From NCBI GenBank assembly GCA_902779125.1, contig CACZAC010000005.1, forward strand, positions 62,001 through 126,000: a stretch of 64,000 nucleotides of DNA, given 5' to 3'. Position numbers and translations under genes: made by a program. Of the stretch, positions 55,511-64,000 are shown one piece after another. The notes below the pieces were generated by a model that worked only from the letters and a program-made list of their open reading frames with translations, did no database searches and was not told where the DNA came from. Within the stretch, counting starts at the first letter, position 1. The number at the start of each line of letters is the position of its first letter. The stretch comes from an uncultured Bacteroidales bacterium. GTDB taxonomy: Bacteria > Bacteroidota > Bacteroidia > Bacteroidales > Muribaculaceae.

Positions 55511-56863
55511 ATGAACGCACTACAGCAATATATTGACCTGTATGACGCGAGCCGCGAGTTCATCGAGCAGCAGTCCCCGGCGTTGCTCAACACATTGCGG
55601 CGCGAGGCCCGTGAGCGACTGGCTTCTGCACGGTTGCCTCGCAAGGGTAGCGAGGACTATGAAGCGTCTGATTTGGAGGCGGTGTTTGCCCATGATTATG
55701 GCGTGAACGTGAACCGTCTGCCCTTTGATGCCGATCCTAGTGAGGCTTTCCACTGTGATGTGCCCAACATGAGCACTTGCCTGTACTACACGAGTAACGA
55801 TGCGTTTCACAGCAGTGCCACAGCCGAGCGTAATATTGGCAAGGTGGTGGTCGAGCCATTCAGCATGGCAGCAGTTGACTATCCCGAACTGATGGCTTCC
55901 TATTACGGCAAGCTGGCGAACATGGACGACCCTACCGTTGCGCTCAATACCCTGCTGGTACAGGATGGCCTGTTCATCTATGTGCCCGATGGAGTCATCG
56001 CCGAGCGTCCCGTTCAGTTGGTTAACATCTTTAATGCCGCTCTCGACATGATGGTACACCGCCGCATTCTCATCATTGTGGGAAAGAATGCTGCTATCAA
56101 GTTGCTTGCCTGTGACCATACCCAGAGCCCCGATTACCAGTATCTTAACAACCAGGTCATCGAGATTGTCGCCATGCAAGGCAGCACGGTGGACTATTAT
56201 GATATGGAGGAAAGCACACCCAAGACTAACCGCGTCTCGTCTATCTATGTGGACCAGCACGAGGGCAGTAATGTGCTCATCGATGGCATCACCCTCACCA
56301 ATGGTTTCACTCGCAACAACTACCATGTCGAGGTCAATGGTGAGCATGCCGAGACCCATCTGTTGGGTATGACGATTGCCAGCGGTGAGCAGCATGTTGA
56401 CAGCCATACTTTTATCAGCCACAATGCGCCTCGTTGCCACAGCAACGAGATGTTCAAGTATGTGCTTAACGACAATGCCGTGGGAGCCTTTGCGGGAAAG
56501 ATTTTGGTACAGCCCAACTGTCCCCGTGTCGAGGCTTATCAGGGCAACCGCAACCTGTGCAGTGCACCCACAGCCAAGATGTATACCAAGCCCCAACTGG
56601 AAATCTATACCGACGATGTGATGTGTTCGCATGGCTCGGCAGTTGGTCAGCTCGACGAAGAGGCTCTTTTCTATATGCGTACGCGCGGTATCGGCCTTGA
56701 GGAGGCTCGCCGACTGCTGATGCAGGCCTTTGTCGCCGACGTTATCGACGGTGTGCGTCTTGACGCTCTCAAGGACCGCTTGCACTATCTCGTGGAGAAA
56801 CGCTTTGCAGGCACCCTGAGCAGCTGTGCCGGTTGCCTGGCAGCCTGCCGCTCAAACGATTAG
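55511..56863 (+). CDS. sufD: Fe-S cluster assembly protein SufD
   Basis: 450 residues. N-terminal helical region, then the SufB/D beta-helix (QDGLFIYVPDGVIAERPVQLVNIF, NRVSSIYVDQHEGSNVLIDG, SHTFISHNAPRCHSNEMFKYVL, CSHGSAVGQLDEEALFYMRTRGI). Forms the SufBC2D complex. It ends in an unusual Cys-rich tail (LSSCAGCLAACRSND) with three Cys in ten residues. Confidence 0.97.
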   Translation: MNALQQYIDLYDASREFIEQQSPALLNTLRREARERLASARLPRKGSEDYEASDLEAVFAHDYGVNVNRLPFDADPSEAFHCDVPNMSTCLYYTSNDAFHSSATAERNIGKVVVEPFSMAAVDYPELMASYYGKLANMDDPTVALNTLLVQDGLFIYVPDGVIAERPVQLVNIFNAALDMMVHRRILIIVGKNAAIKLLACDHTQSPDYQYLNNQVIEIVAMQGSTVDYYDMEESTPKTNRVSSIYVDQHEGSNVLIDGITLTNGFTRNNYHVEVNGEHAETHLLGMTIASGEQHVDSHTFISHNAPRCHSNEMFKYVLNDNAVGAFAGKILVQPNCPRVEAYQGNRNLCSAPTAKMYTKPQLEIYTDDVMCSHGSAVGQLDEEALFYMRTRGIGLEEARRLLMQAFVADVIDGVRLDALKDRLHYLVEKRFAGTLSSCAGCLAACRSND

Positions 56864-56884
56864 TTTATTTTAATAATCCAGTAA

Positions 56885-56938
56885 ATCCAGAACTTCTAAA
56901 AACTAGAAACTAGAAACTAGGGACTAGAAACTAAAAAC
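56885..56938 (+). repeat. CTAGAAACTAG-type leader repeat before sufS
   Basis: AACTAGAAACTAGAAACTAG followed by GGACTAGAAACTAAAAAC, ending at the ATG of sufS. Tandem near-identical 9-10-mers. Confidence 0.7.
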
Positions 56939-56939
56939 A

Positions 56940-58151
56940 ATGGACATCAACAAGATACGAGAGGATTATCCCATCCTGCAACGCCAGATTGAGGGACGCC
57001 CCCTTATCTATCTGGACAATGCCGCTACATCCCAGACGCCTCGCCCTGTGGTGGAAGCCATCGAGCAGATGTACTACCGCTACAAGGCTAACGTGCATCG
57101 TGGGGTGCATACCCTCTCTCAAGAGGCTACCGATATGGTGGAACTCACCCGTGAGAAAGTGCGTGCTTTTATCAATGCTGGCAGCATCCAGGAGGTGATT
57201 TTCACCCGTGGCACGACCGAGGGCATCAACCTGGTGGCTTCGTCGTTTGGCCAGATGCTTGAGAGCGGTGATGAAATCATTGTTTCCGTGATGGAGCACC
57301 ACAGCAACATCGTGCCATGGCAACTCATCGGTCAGCGCAAGCGCGTCACCCTGCGTGTTGTGCCCATCAATGAGCGTGGCGAGGTCGATATGCAGTCCTA
57401 TGAGGATCTGTTCAGCGACAACACACGATTTGTCGCTGTGGCTCATGTGTCCAATGTGTTAGGTTCTATCAATCCTGTCAAGCGAATGATAGAAATTGCT
57501 CATAGTCATGGTGTGCCTGCCCTTGTTGACGGTGCCCAGGCTGCTCCTCATGTGCAAGTGGACGTGCAGCAATTGGATTGCGATTTCTATGCTTTCTCCA
57601 GCCACAAGATGTATGGACCTGCTGGCGTGGGTATCCTCTACGGCAAGCGTTACTGGCTGGAACAGATGCCGCCTTATCAGGGTGGGGGAGAGATGATTGG
57701 CCAGGTGTCATTTGAGCGCACCACTTTTGCGGAACTGCCGTTTAAGTTCGAGGCCGGTACGCCCGATTTTGTCGATATTGCAGCCTTTGGCGCTGCCATC
57801 GACTATATCCAGTCGTTGGGCATTGACAATATCGCGGCTCACGAGCGTGAACTGCTCAATGCCGCTGTTGATGGTCTAATGAGCATAGAAGGTATGCGCT
57901 TGTTTGGTACTTCACTGAACAAGAGCGGTGTAGTGTCCTTCCTGGTGAATGACATCAGCAGTTATGACATGGGTCTGCTGCTCGACAAACTGGGTATCGC
58001 GGTGCGCACCGGGCATCATTGCGCTCAGCCGCTGATGGCACGCTATGGAGTGACGGGCATGGTGAGAGCTTCGTTTGCTGTCTATAACACGCTCGATGAG
58101 GTCGCCGCCTTTGTCGCTGCTACACGTCGGGTTGCCGACATGCTGCGTTAG
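56940..58151 (+). CDS. sufS: Cysteine desulfurase SufS
   Basis: 403 residues, class V aminotransferase fold. PLP Lys223 in FSSHKMYGPAGVG, catalytic Cys361 in VRTGHHCAQPLM, and group II (SufS/CsdA) start YLDNAATSQTPRPVVEA. Supplies persulfide sulfur to SufBCD. No SufE/SufU partner or SufA/SufT gene is in the window. Ends at a strong terminator. Confidence 0.97.
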   Translation: MDINKIREDYPILQRQIEGRPLIYLDNAATSQTPRPVVEAIEQMYYRYKANVHRGVHTLSQEATDMVELTREKVRAFINAGSIQEVIFTRGTTEGINLVASSFGQMLESGDEIIVSVMEHHSNIVPWQLIGQRKRVTLRVVPINERGEVDMQSYEDLFSDNTRFVAVAHVSNVLGSINPVKRMIEIAHSHGVPALVDGAQAAPHVQVDVQQLDCDFYAFSSHKMYGPAGVGILYGKRYWLEQMPPYQGGGEMIGQVSFERTTFAELPFKFEAGTPDFVDIAAFGAAIDYIQSLGIDNIAAHERELLNAAVDGLMSIEGMRLFGTSLNKSGVVSFLVNDISSYDMGLLLDKLGIAVRTGHHCAQPLMARYGVTGMVRASFAVYNTLDEVAAFVAATRRVADMLR

Positions 58152-58181
58152 CCTTCTGTACCATTATCCAATAGAAAATTT

Positions 58182-58212
58182 AAAAGACCAGATTCACATC
58201 TGGTCTTTTTTT
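58182..58212 (+). terminator. Rho-independent terminator of the suf operon
   Basis: Perfect 12-bp stem AAAAGACCAGAT (58182-58193) with ATCTGGTCTTTT (58198-58209), TCAC loop, then further T. Confidence 0.92.
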
Positions 58213-58401
58213 AGTGTTCTGAAGCCTAAAAAACTTTTAACTAAACCCAAATGTAGTGGTTATTAGATTTAAAGATAAAAATGAAATCTTTTATGTTTGT
58301 GTTGCAAAATAAGCGAAAAAAACGGAGATTTCCAAAAAAAATCTATAAAAAGGATGATTTGTTCAGTGTAATTACCCTATTAAGCACACGAAGAGCGAAG
58401 C

Positions 58402-59376
58402 CTACCGTTTTGGATGGTATTTTCGCCCTATAATGTCACACAAGAAGATGCGGCCCAGATAGGATGCGATAATGCCTACTTTGTTCTTCAATCTGACATT
58501 GTTATCAACCATACAGTTGTAACGCAGGCGTTTGATGCCTTGCCAGCAGCGGTCTTGTAATTCCTTGAAATCTTGGGTTTTATCCTGATAGCTGAGCAGC
58601 AGGATATTGAAATAGGCACTAAGGAGCCTGCTGCGCACAGGAGGCGCCAGTTCACTGTTTTCGGTCAGCACTTGTTTCTCCAAATTCTCACAGATGTCGA
58701 GCACATCGGCACGCTTGAGTGAGAACCGGCCCAGGATGCTGTCATTGCGCTGGCGATAGCCATAAACCACATCATCGGTGCCGACAACGAGGCTGCACTT
58801 CTTGTACAAGGGATAAACGATTGCCAAATCCTCGTAATACAACCCCACAGGATAGCGTACGCCATCAAAAAGCGATGCTTTAAACAACCGCCAGCATGAC
58901 GAGTTGGTCAGCTTGTCCTGGTAATATATCGCTTTCAAGGCTTCTTGCCCGTCATAATGCCTGACGGTTTTTTCTCTGGATATTGGGGGCCAGTTGACAT
59001 CCTTGCCATCAAAAAAGACGTAGCTGCCGATGGCGACGTCGGCATGATGCTCTTGCAGGATGTGTAGCAGAATGCTGACAGCGTCAGGATGCAGCACGTC
59101 GTCGCTGTCCACCATGATGACCAACTCGCCTGTCATGGAGTCCAGTGCCGTGTTGCGTGCTGCCGACAGTCCACCATTCTTCTGATGGATGGCTCGGACA
59201 CGCGTGTCACGTTCCGCCCACTGGTCACACAGGGTGCCGCAGCTATCGGTGCTGCCGTCGTCTACCATGAGGATTTCCAGATGAGGATAGGACTGACTTA
59301 CAATGCTTTCCATGCACTGGTCCAGATAGTCCTCCACATTATAGACGGGAACGATGACTGATATGAGCGGCTCCAC
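58402..59376 (-). CDS. Family 2 glycosyltransferase
   Basis: About 324 residues if started at the GTG at 59376 (VEPLISVIVPVYNVEDYLDQ); the frame extends to a GTG at 59433, but those codons lie in a hairpin and have no protein-like character. GT-A fold: VDDGSTDSCGTLCD, NGGLSAARNTALD and the metal-binding MVDSDDVLHPD. Transfers a sugar to a surface polysaccharide or lipid carrier. Last gene of a minus-strand run; separated from cysS by a large hairpin, so read-through may be limited. Confidence 0.88.
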   Translation of the reverse strand: MEPLISVIVPVYNVEDYLDQCMESIVSQSYPHLEILMVDDGSTDSCGTLCDQWAERDTRVRAIHQKNGGLSAARNTALDSMTGELVIMVDSDDVLHPDAVSILLHILQEHHADVAIGSYVFFDGKDVNWPPISREKTVRHYDGQEALKAIYYQDKLTNSSCWRLFKASLFDGVRYPVGLYYEDLAIVYPLYKKCSLVVGTDDVVYGYRQRNDSILGRFSLKRADVLDICENLEKQVLTENSELAPPVRSRLLSAYFNILLLSYQDKTQDFKELQDRCWQGIKRLRYNCMVDNNVRLKNKVGIIASYLGRIFLCDIIGRKYHPKR

Positions 59377-59403
59377 TTTTTTAATCGATAGTTGATAATA
59401 AAA

Positions 59404-59447
59404 GTTGACAGTTAAAAGCGAACAAGTGTTCACTATTAACTGTCAAC
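59404..59447 (-). terminator. Large hairpin between cysS and the glycosyltransferase
   Basis: Perfect 12-bp stem GTTGACAGTTAA (59404-59415) with TTAACTGTCAAC (59436-59447), and a nested GAACA/TGTTC stem (59420-59431). Starts 12 bp after the cysS stop. Its arms belong to the same AGTTAA sequence family as the leader repeats. Confidence 0.6.
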
Positions 59448-59458
59448 GATAAATTTGT

Positions 59459-60934
59459 TTACTTCACTTTCCACTCAAAGCCGTCCTTGGTGTCTTTGAC
59501 CTCAAAGCCAAACTCAGAGAGCTTGTCGCGGATGAGGTCACTGGTTGCCCAGTCCTTGGCAGCTTTGGCATTGCGGCGCATCTCCAGCAGCAGGTCAACG
59601 GCTTGGCGATACGGCTCCAGGTTCACGCTGTCGCCGCCAGCAGCATCGTCGCGGATGCCCAGCACGTCGAACAGGTAAATCTGGAAGACGCTCTTCAACT
59701 CGTCAATGTCGGCCTGGCTCAGGGTGGCATTGCCGTCATTGGCTTGGTTGATGACCTTGCAGGCGTCAAACAGGGTAGCGATGACGGTCGGCGTGTTCAA
59801 GTCGTCATTCATCGCATCGGCGCAGCGCTGGCGATAGTTGTCCAGCGTGAGTGACGATTGGGCTGACGCTGTGAGGGCGTTTAGGCGGTGCCATCCGTCA
59901 AGGATGCGCTCAAGGGCCTTCTCGGCAGCCTGCAGGGCTTCGTTGCTGAAATCAACGGTGCCACGATAGTGGGCCTGCAGGATGAAGAAGCGGATGGTCA
60001 TGGGCGAATAGGCCTGGGTCAATGCGGGATGGTCGCCCGTGAAGAACTGCTCCAGGGTGATGAAGTTGCCCAATGACTTACCCATCTTCTGGCCGTTGAT
60101 GGTAATCATATTGTTGTGCATCCAGTAGCGCACCATCTGGTCGCCCTGGCTGGCAACAGCCTGAGCGATTTCACACTCGTGGTGCGGGAACACAAGGTCC
60201 ATACCGCCGCCGTGGATGTCGAAGTGCTTACCCAGGTACTTGCGGCCCATGGCGGTGCACTCGCAGTGCCAACCGGGGAAACCGTCACTCCAGGGCGACG
60301 GCCAGCGCATGATGTGCTCGGGCTGGGCCTTCTTCCACAGGGCGAAATCAGCCTGATTGTGTTTCTCGCCGACACCTGAAAGTTCGCGGCTGGCGTCGAG
60401 AATGTCATCGAGGTTGCGTCCCGAGAGCACACCGTAACGGTGGTCGCGGTTGTAGGCATCGATGTCAAAGTAGATACTGCCGTTGCTCTCATAGGCATAG
60501 CCGTTCTCCATGATCTGCTTGACCAGTTCCTCCTGCTCGATGATGTGACCCGTGGCATGAGGCTCGATGCTGGGCGGCAGCACGTTGAGCGCCTGCATGG
60601 CAGCGTGGTAGCGGTTGGTGTAGTACTGTGCCACTTCCATGGGCTCGAGTTGCTCGAGGCGGGCCTTCTTGGCAATCTTGTCCTCGCCCTCATCGGCATC
60701 GTGCTCAAGGTGCCCCACATCGGTGATATTGCGCACGTAGCGCACCTTGTAACCCAACTGCTGCAGGTAACGGAACAGCACGTCAAACGTGATGGCGGGA
60801 CGGGTGTGGCCCAGATGAGGGTCGCCATAGACCGTGGGACCGCACACATACATGCCCACCATCGGCTCATTCAGGGGCACGAAATGCTCCTTGCGCCTCG
60901 TCAGCGTGTTGTATATAAATAATGGATGTTCCAT
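59459..60934 (-). CDS. cysS: Cysteinyl-tRNA synthetase
   Basis: 491 residues, full length. Zinc-binding Cys31 in [17 protein letters not shown] (HIGH motif as HLGH, 40-43), [26 protein letters not shown] and the second class I signature [12 protein letters not shown]. Charges tRNA-Cys. Preceded directly by a composite leader repeat. Confidence 0.98.
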   Translation of the reverse strand: MEHPLFIYNTLTRRKEHFVPLNEPMVGMYVCGPTVYGDPHLGHTRPAITFDVLFRYLQQLGYKVRYVRNITDVGHLEHDADEGEDKIAKKARLEQLEPMEVAQYYTNRYHAAMQALNVLPPSIEPHATGHIIEQEELVKQIMENGYAYESNGSIYFDIDAYNRDHRYGVLSGRNLDDILDASRELSGVGEKHNQADFALWKKAQPEHIMRWPSPWSDGFPGWHCECTAMGRKYLGKHFDIHGGGMDLVFPHHECEIAQAVASQGDQMVRYWMHNNMITINGQKMGKSLGNFITLEQFFTGDHPALTQAYSPMTIRFFILQAHYRGTVDFSNEALQAAEKALERILDGWHRLNALTASAQSSLTLDNYRQRCADAMNDDLNTPTVIATLFDACKVINQANDGNATLSQADIDELKSVFQIYLFDVLGIRDDAAGGDSVNLEPYRQAVDLLLEMRRNAKAAKDWATSDLIRDKLSEFGFEVKDTKDGFEWKVK

Positions 60935-60935
60935 T

Positions 60936-61010
60936 GTCTGTTTTCAGTTGTCTGTTTTCAGTTGTCAGTTGATGTCAACTATTAACTGTTAACTATTAAC
61001 TATTAACTGT
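60936..61010 (-). repeat. Composite leader repeat before cysS
   Basis: On the minus strand: TTAACAGTTAATAG units, a short spacer, CAACTGACAACTGAAA, then AACAGACAACTGAAAACAGA running up to the ATG. Same composite as at 43175-43260 on the plus strand, in the same order relative to the downstream gene. Confidence 0.75.
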
Positions 61011-61334
61011 TTACGCCTGGCCCTTGGGCAGGGGGAAGTCCATGATGTTGCTGTTGCCGCCAGCGGGACGGTTAATCTTGATTTCGCCGAAGTTGCTCTC
61101 ATAGCGGCGGATATTGTCCTGAAGGGCGAGCATCAGTTCCTTGGCGTGCTGGGGAGCCATGATGATGCGGCTCTGTACGCGTGCCTGCGGCATGTTGGGA
61201 CCGCGCAGGATCATATCGATAAAGAAGTCGTTGGGACCATGGGCAATCATTGCCATGTTAGCGTAACGTCCTTGCAGCTCTTCCTTGGGAATTTCAATCT
61301 TAATTTGGTTCTGGTTCTGATTTTCGTTTGCCAT
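61011..61334 (-). CDS. DUF3467 family protein
   Basis: 107 residues, cytoplasmic. Gln/Asn-rich start (MANENQNQNQIKIEIP), then the DUF3467 pattern GRYANMAMIAHGPNDFFIDMILRGP and RIIMAPQHAKELMLALQDNIRRYE. Function unknown. Lies between a NigD-like lipoprotein gene and cysS on the same strand. Confidence 0.92.
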   Translation of the reverse strand: MANENQNQNQIKIEIPKEELQGRYANMAMIAHGPNDFFIDMILRGPNMPQARVQSRIIMAPQHAKELMLALQDNIRRYESNFGEIKINRPAGGNSNIMDFPLPKGQA

Positions 61335-61366
61335 AATGAATTAATTATGAATACTTTAATAAATGA

Positions 61367-62035
61367 TTATTTGTTAAAATCGTAATACTCGGTGTCGGGA
61401 AATGTCACATCGTTGAGGTGGATGCGCAGGCACTTGAAAGAGTCCTTGTGCCACAGGGCGCCCACATTGAATGAAGCATAGCAGTCGCGCCAGAAGGTGC
61501 CTGTCTCTCCCCTCAAGCCGTGAGTCAGGTAGCAGTGCACGGTGTCGTTGGTGAGCGTGTTGCCGTCAGCAACGAGCATAAATGTGCGGGACTTGCCGGT
61601 GAACTCCACTTGACAATGCAGGTTGATGAATTCCCCCGTGCGCCACAGGCTGCGCAGTTTCACGCGGTGGCGTGGCAAGCTGTCGGGAGACTCCATGAAC
61701 ATGCGCAGCGAGTCGCTGAAGATACCGTTGCAGCCATACACGTCGATGTTGCGCGTTGCTGCCGTCGTGGCTTTGTCGGCGAAGTCATAGCGCAGCAACA
61801 CCCGCTGGTGGACTTTGACCTCGTTCACAATCACGCGTGACTGCAACGTGACTGATGCCGAATCGCCATGCCCCAAGTACTCAAACACTGCACCCGTGCC
61901 GTTCTGCCCCAGATAGGTGACGATATCGTAGCGGTAGTCGGTATAGGCACGGTCAATGTCTTCATGTTTGTTACATGAGACAAGGGCGATGAGCGCTGTC
62001 AGCAGCAATATGGTCAAGGCTGGCAGTCGTTTCAT
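61367..62035 (-). CDS. NigD-like lipoprotein
   Basis: 222 residues with a lipoprotein signal ([20 protein letters not shown], lipobox Cys21), then a beta-rich body ([44 protein letters not shown]). The opening after the lipobox and the two-domain beta layout resemble NigD-like proteins of Bacteroidetes; the assignment is tentative. Its start overlaps the stop of the upstream ABC ATPase gene by 4 bp, so the two are translationally coupled. Confidence 0.6.
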   Translation of the reverse strand: MKRLPALTILLLTALIALVSCNKHEDIDRAYTDYRYDIVTYLGQNGTGAVFEYLGHGDSASVTLQSRVIVNEVKVHQRVLLRYDFADKATTAATRNIDVYGCNGIFSDSLRMFMESPDSLPRHRVKLRSLWRTGEFINLHCQVEFTGKSRTFMLVADGNTLTNDTVHCYLTHGLRGETGTFWRDCYASFNVGALWHKDSFKCLRIHLNDVTFPDTEYYDFNK

Positions 62036-62718
62036 TGGGCGAGGCGGGTGGTTTGTTCAACAATCATGCCGTCGCGCATGTGCAGCGTGCGGTCGGCTTG
62101 GGCGGCAAGGCTCTCGTCGTGCGTCACGATGATAAACGTCTGGTCCAGTTCTTCGCGCAGCTCAAAGAACAGGCGGTGAAGCTCCTGCTTGTTCTGGCTG
62201 TCAAGACTGCCCGACGGCTCATCGGCAAGAATGACTTTGGGGCTGTTGATGAGGGCACGGGCAACGGCTACGCGCTGGCATTCGCCGCCGCTCAACTGCG
62301 ACGGCTTGTGGTCGAGTCGGTCAGCCAGATGCATGCGCTCCAGCAGGTGGCGGGCACGTTCCATGGCGTCATGACGCTTGTCGCCGCCCAGCAATGCCGG
62401 GATAGCGACATTCTCGAGCATGGTGAACTCAGGCAGCAGCTGGTGGAACTGGAACACAAAACCGATGTTGCGATTACGATAGCGGGCAAGTTCGCGCCCC
62501 TTGAGTGTGAGCACATTTCGGCCCTCGTAGCACACCTCGCCCTGCTGTGGCGTGTCCAGCGTGCCGATAATCTGGAGCAAAGTGGTCTTGCCAGCGCCGC
62601 TCGGTCCCACAATCGACACGATTTCGCCTTGGGCGATGTCGAGGTTCACGCCCCGCAGCACCTCCAGGTCGCCATACCGTTTCACTATGTTTCTTGCCTC
62701 AATCATTGCTTGTGACAT
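62032..62718 (-). CDS. ABC transporter ATPase, LolD/MacB type
   Basis: 228 residues (ATG at 62718, or the ATG four codons in). Walker [16 protein letters not shown], signature [17 protein letters not shown], Walker [13 protein letters not shown] and the LolD-like insertion [20 protein letters not shown]. This subgroup powers FtsX-fold permeases such as LolCE or MacB, not ABC-2 permeases, so it is not an obvious partner for the exporter at 25-27 kb. No permease lies next to it; in Bacteroidales lolD is often detached. Confidence 0.92.
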   Translation of the reverse strand: MSQAMIEARNIVKRYGDLEVLRGVNLDIAQGEIVSIVGPSGAGKTTLLQIIGTLDTPQQGEVCYEGRNVLTLKGRELARYRNRNIGFVFQFHQLLPEFTMLENVAIPALLGGDKRHDAMERARHLLERMHLADRLDHKPSQLSGGECQRVAVARALINSPKVILADEPSGSLDSQNKQELHRLFFELREELDQTFIIVTHDESLAAQADRTLHMRDGMIVEQTTRLAQ

Positions 62719-62731
62719 TTCAAATGGATTG

Positions 62732-62739
62732 CAAAGTTA
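62732..62739 (-). promoter_or_regulatory. Minus-7 element of the lolD-like gene
   Basis: TAACTTTG followed by CA on the minus strand, 13 bp upstream of the ATG at 62718 (a short leader). Confidence 0.5.
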
Positions 62740-62811
62740 GCAAAAAGATTTCAGTTCGGGGATATCATGGTCGTTTTTTACAGAATAAGCGCGACAAAAG
62801 TGAAAAATTGT

Positions 62812-62842
62812 TTTGTGATTTTGCCCGTAATTGCTACCTTTG
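62812..62842 (+). promoter_or_regulatory. Promoter of the TIR-domain gene
   Basis: TTTG 62812-62815, 19 bp, TACCTTTG 62835-62842. Leader of about 110 nt to the ATG at 62961. Confidence 0.7.
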
Positions 62843-62960
62843 CGCTTGATAGAATATGATATTTCATAAGTAATTCAAGGGCAGGCCAAGCATTTGTCGT
62901 AAGTAATATGTTCACCTATGATGGGCTACATTTTGGCTTGTAAATATAAAACATACAACA

Positions 62961-63866
62961 ATGAAGTACGATGTGTTCATATCATCAAAAAGCGAAGATT
63001 ACGGTCTTGCTGAAAAGGTCTATGATTTCCTTATCGAAAGTGGGCTTGACGTCTTTTTGGCAAGTAGAGAACTCGATCGGCTGGGCGAGTCGGAATATTC
63101 TTTAGCAATAGATGATGCAATTGATAATACCACTCATATGATAGTTGTTGCTACTTCAGTCGAAAACATTAACTCTAAATGGGTTAAATATGAATGGAAC
63201 ACATTCAGTAATGACCTTAAAAGCGGTTATCGCACAGGTAATCTCATCACCATTCTTTCTCATGATATTGAACTAAGAAAACTTCCAGCCAGTCTTAGGC
63301 ATCAGCAGTCTTTTTGGCTGGACACCTATAAACAACATATTTTGTCATATTTAAAGGATGACAATAGCCTGTTGACCGCCAAACTTAAAGAGGCACAGAA
63401 AGAAATAAAACGCCTTGAGGGCATCATAAAAATAAAGGATGATGAAATAATGGAGGCACAGGATGATAAAAAACGTCTTATGAGTATCATCACATCAAAG
63501 AATGACGAAATCAAAAAACTCAAGAAAAGCCTACAAGATGCAACTACAAAAATAAAGGAACTGACTGAAGTTAAAAAAACAATTAAATCACCTACTGGAC
63601 AAATAAGCTCAACAGCTAATCTCTTAGATGTATTGGGAATAAACCCTAAAAAATCAAAAGAAGTAATTGTCCTCATCAAAAAGAATTCAGTAAGTGCCAT
63701 GAATGATCTATCATATGTTCTCACAAATAATTCGTTATCACTATCCAATGCGCAGATATCTAGTGGTGTATGGCGAATGAAAGTAAAAGATCGTGCTGCT
63801 GCACAAAAACTGATTACCGAGCTAAGACAATATCATATACGAGCTGAAGTCGAATTGAATCAATAA
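62961..63866 (+). CDS. TIR-domain protein with coiled coil and L7/L12-CTD-like C terminus
   Basis: 301 residues. TIR domain 1-125 (KYDVFISSKSEDYGLAEKVY, VFLASREL); the SKWVKYEW segment places E78 where bacterial NAD-cleaving TIR domains have their catalytic Glu. A Lys/Glu-rich coiled coil follows (about 130-205) containing two similar repeats, IIKIKDDEIMEAQDDKKRLM and IITSKNDEIKKLKK. The last 80 residues (from LLDVLGINPKKSKEVIVLIKK to AAAQKLITELRQYHIRAEVEL) recall the ribosomal L7/L12 C-terminal fold, a tentative call. No signal peptide. The gene is more A/T-rich than its neighbours and has no defence partner in view. Could be an NADase immunity effector or a regulatory protein. Confidence 0.85.
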   Translation: MKYDVFISSKSEDYGLAEKVYDFLIESGLDVFLASRELDRLGESEYSLAIDDAIDNTTHMIVVATSVENINSKWVKYEWNTFSNDLKSGYRTGNLITILSHDIELRKLPASLRHQQSFWLDTYKQHILSYLKDDNSLLTAKLKEAQKEIKRLEGIIKIKDDEIMEAQDDKKRLMSIITSKNDEIKKLKKSLQDATTKIKELTEVKKTIKSPTGQISSTANLLDVLGINPKKSKEVIVLIKKNSVSAMNDLSYVLTNNSLSLSNAQISSGVWRMKVKDRAAAQKLITELRQYHIRAEVELNQ

Positions 63867-64000
63867 TTATGGCACCATCTCATATTACTTTGATTTTAAT
63901 GAGTTTAGCTACCAGCTAATAATGTCCATACTAACAAGCGCCACAGAATATCGTCAGTTCACAATTTGTAATCAGCCGGCAATATCTTATTCAACTTTTT

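Noticed and set aside
55520..56785. 421-codon minus-strand frame opposite sufD
   Set aside because: Shadow of sufD in a GC-biased region.
62032..62718. LolD-like ATPase as the missing ATPase of the 22-27 kb exporter
   Set aside because: Sequence subgroup pairs with FtsX/MacB-type permeases, and the gene is 35 kb away on the other strand in an unrelated unit.
63922..64000. Open frame starting MSILTSATEYRQF and running off the right edge
   Set aside because: Only 26 codons visible; cannot be told from chance, though it could be the next gene after the TIR protein.

Overview
The window looks like chromosomal DNA of a gut- or rumen-type Bacteroidales, probably Prevotellaceae or Muribaculaceae. 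The evidence is: repeated Bacteroidetes-type promoters (TTG or TTTG, about 20 bp, then TAnnTTTG); two PorU-type C25 peptidases plus PorV of the type IX secretion system (T9SS); a T9SS-type C-terminal tail on a giant surface protein; a C10 (streptopain) protease; a NigD-like lipoprotein; and many secreted proteins ending in a two-repeat dockerin-like Ca-binding module. I found no rRNA, tRNA, CRISPR array or insertion sequence.

Layout. 1-8.2 kb: the 3' end of a dockerin-tailed InlB-repeat protein, then a 2116-residue repeat protein with a T9SS tail. 8.3-8.6 kb: a non-coding cluster of tiny hairpins. 8.7-12.1 kb (minus): C10 protease and two small unknown proteins. 12.4-20.5 kb: four tandem CotH-kinase-like secreted proteins with dockerin tails, the second broken by a frameshifting 58-bp deletion. 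20.7-22.2 kb: a small secreted cohesin-like protein and a DUF3108 protein. 22.4-28.1 kb: TolC / HlyD / two ABC-2 permeases with no ATPase, then a phosphopantetheinyl transferase. 28.2-36.5 kb: two PorU paralogues on either side of rex and a small FAH-family gene. 36.7-43.9 kb: ferredoxin (minus), SUI1-like factor, AddA/RecB-like helicase-nuclease, argS, Bax-inhibitor-1 family protein. 44.2-53.1 kb: secreted Ig-like dockerin protein, GH13 amylase with dockerin, porV, ispF, acyltransferase, NAGPA-family dockerin protein. 53.2-58.2 kb: sufBCDS. 58.4-62.7 kb (minus): a LolD-like ATPase, NigD-like lipoprotein, DUF3467, cysS and GT2 run. 63-63.9 kb: a TIR-coiled-coil protein with a C-terminal domain reminiscent of ribosomal L7/L12.

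How it may fit together. Nine proteins in 53 kb (eight intact at the C terminus plus the broken CotH) carry C-terminal dockerin-like repeats. One small exported protein is built like a cohesin, the usual dockerin partner, and lies directly after the CotH array. With PorU/PorV alongside, the window can be read as a surface-protein export and assembly neighbourhood in which protease, amylase, NAGPA enzyme and CotH kinases might dock on a cohesin-like protein. The domain calls are well supported by sequence; the docking itself is inference. The housekeeping blocks (argS, suf, cysS, rex, ispF) look ordinary, but several are preceded by recurring short A/T-rich leader repeats and by palindromes overlapping promoters.
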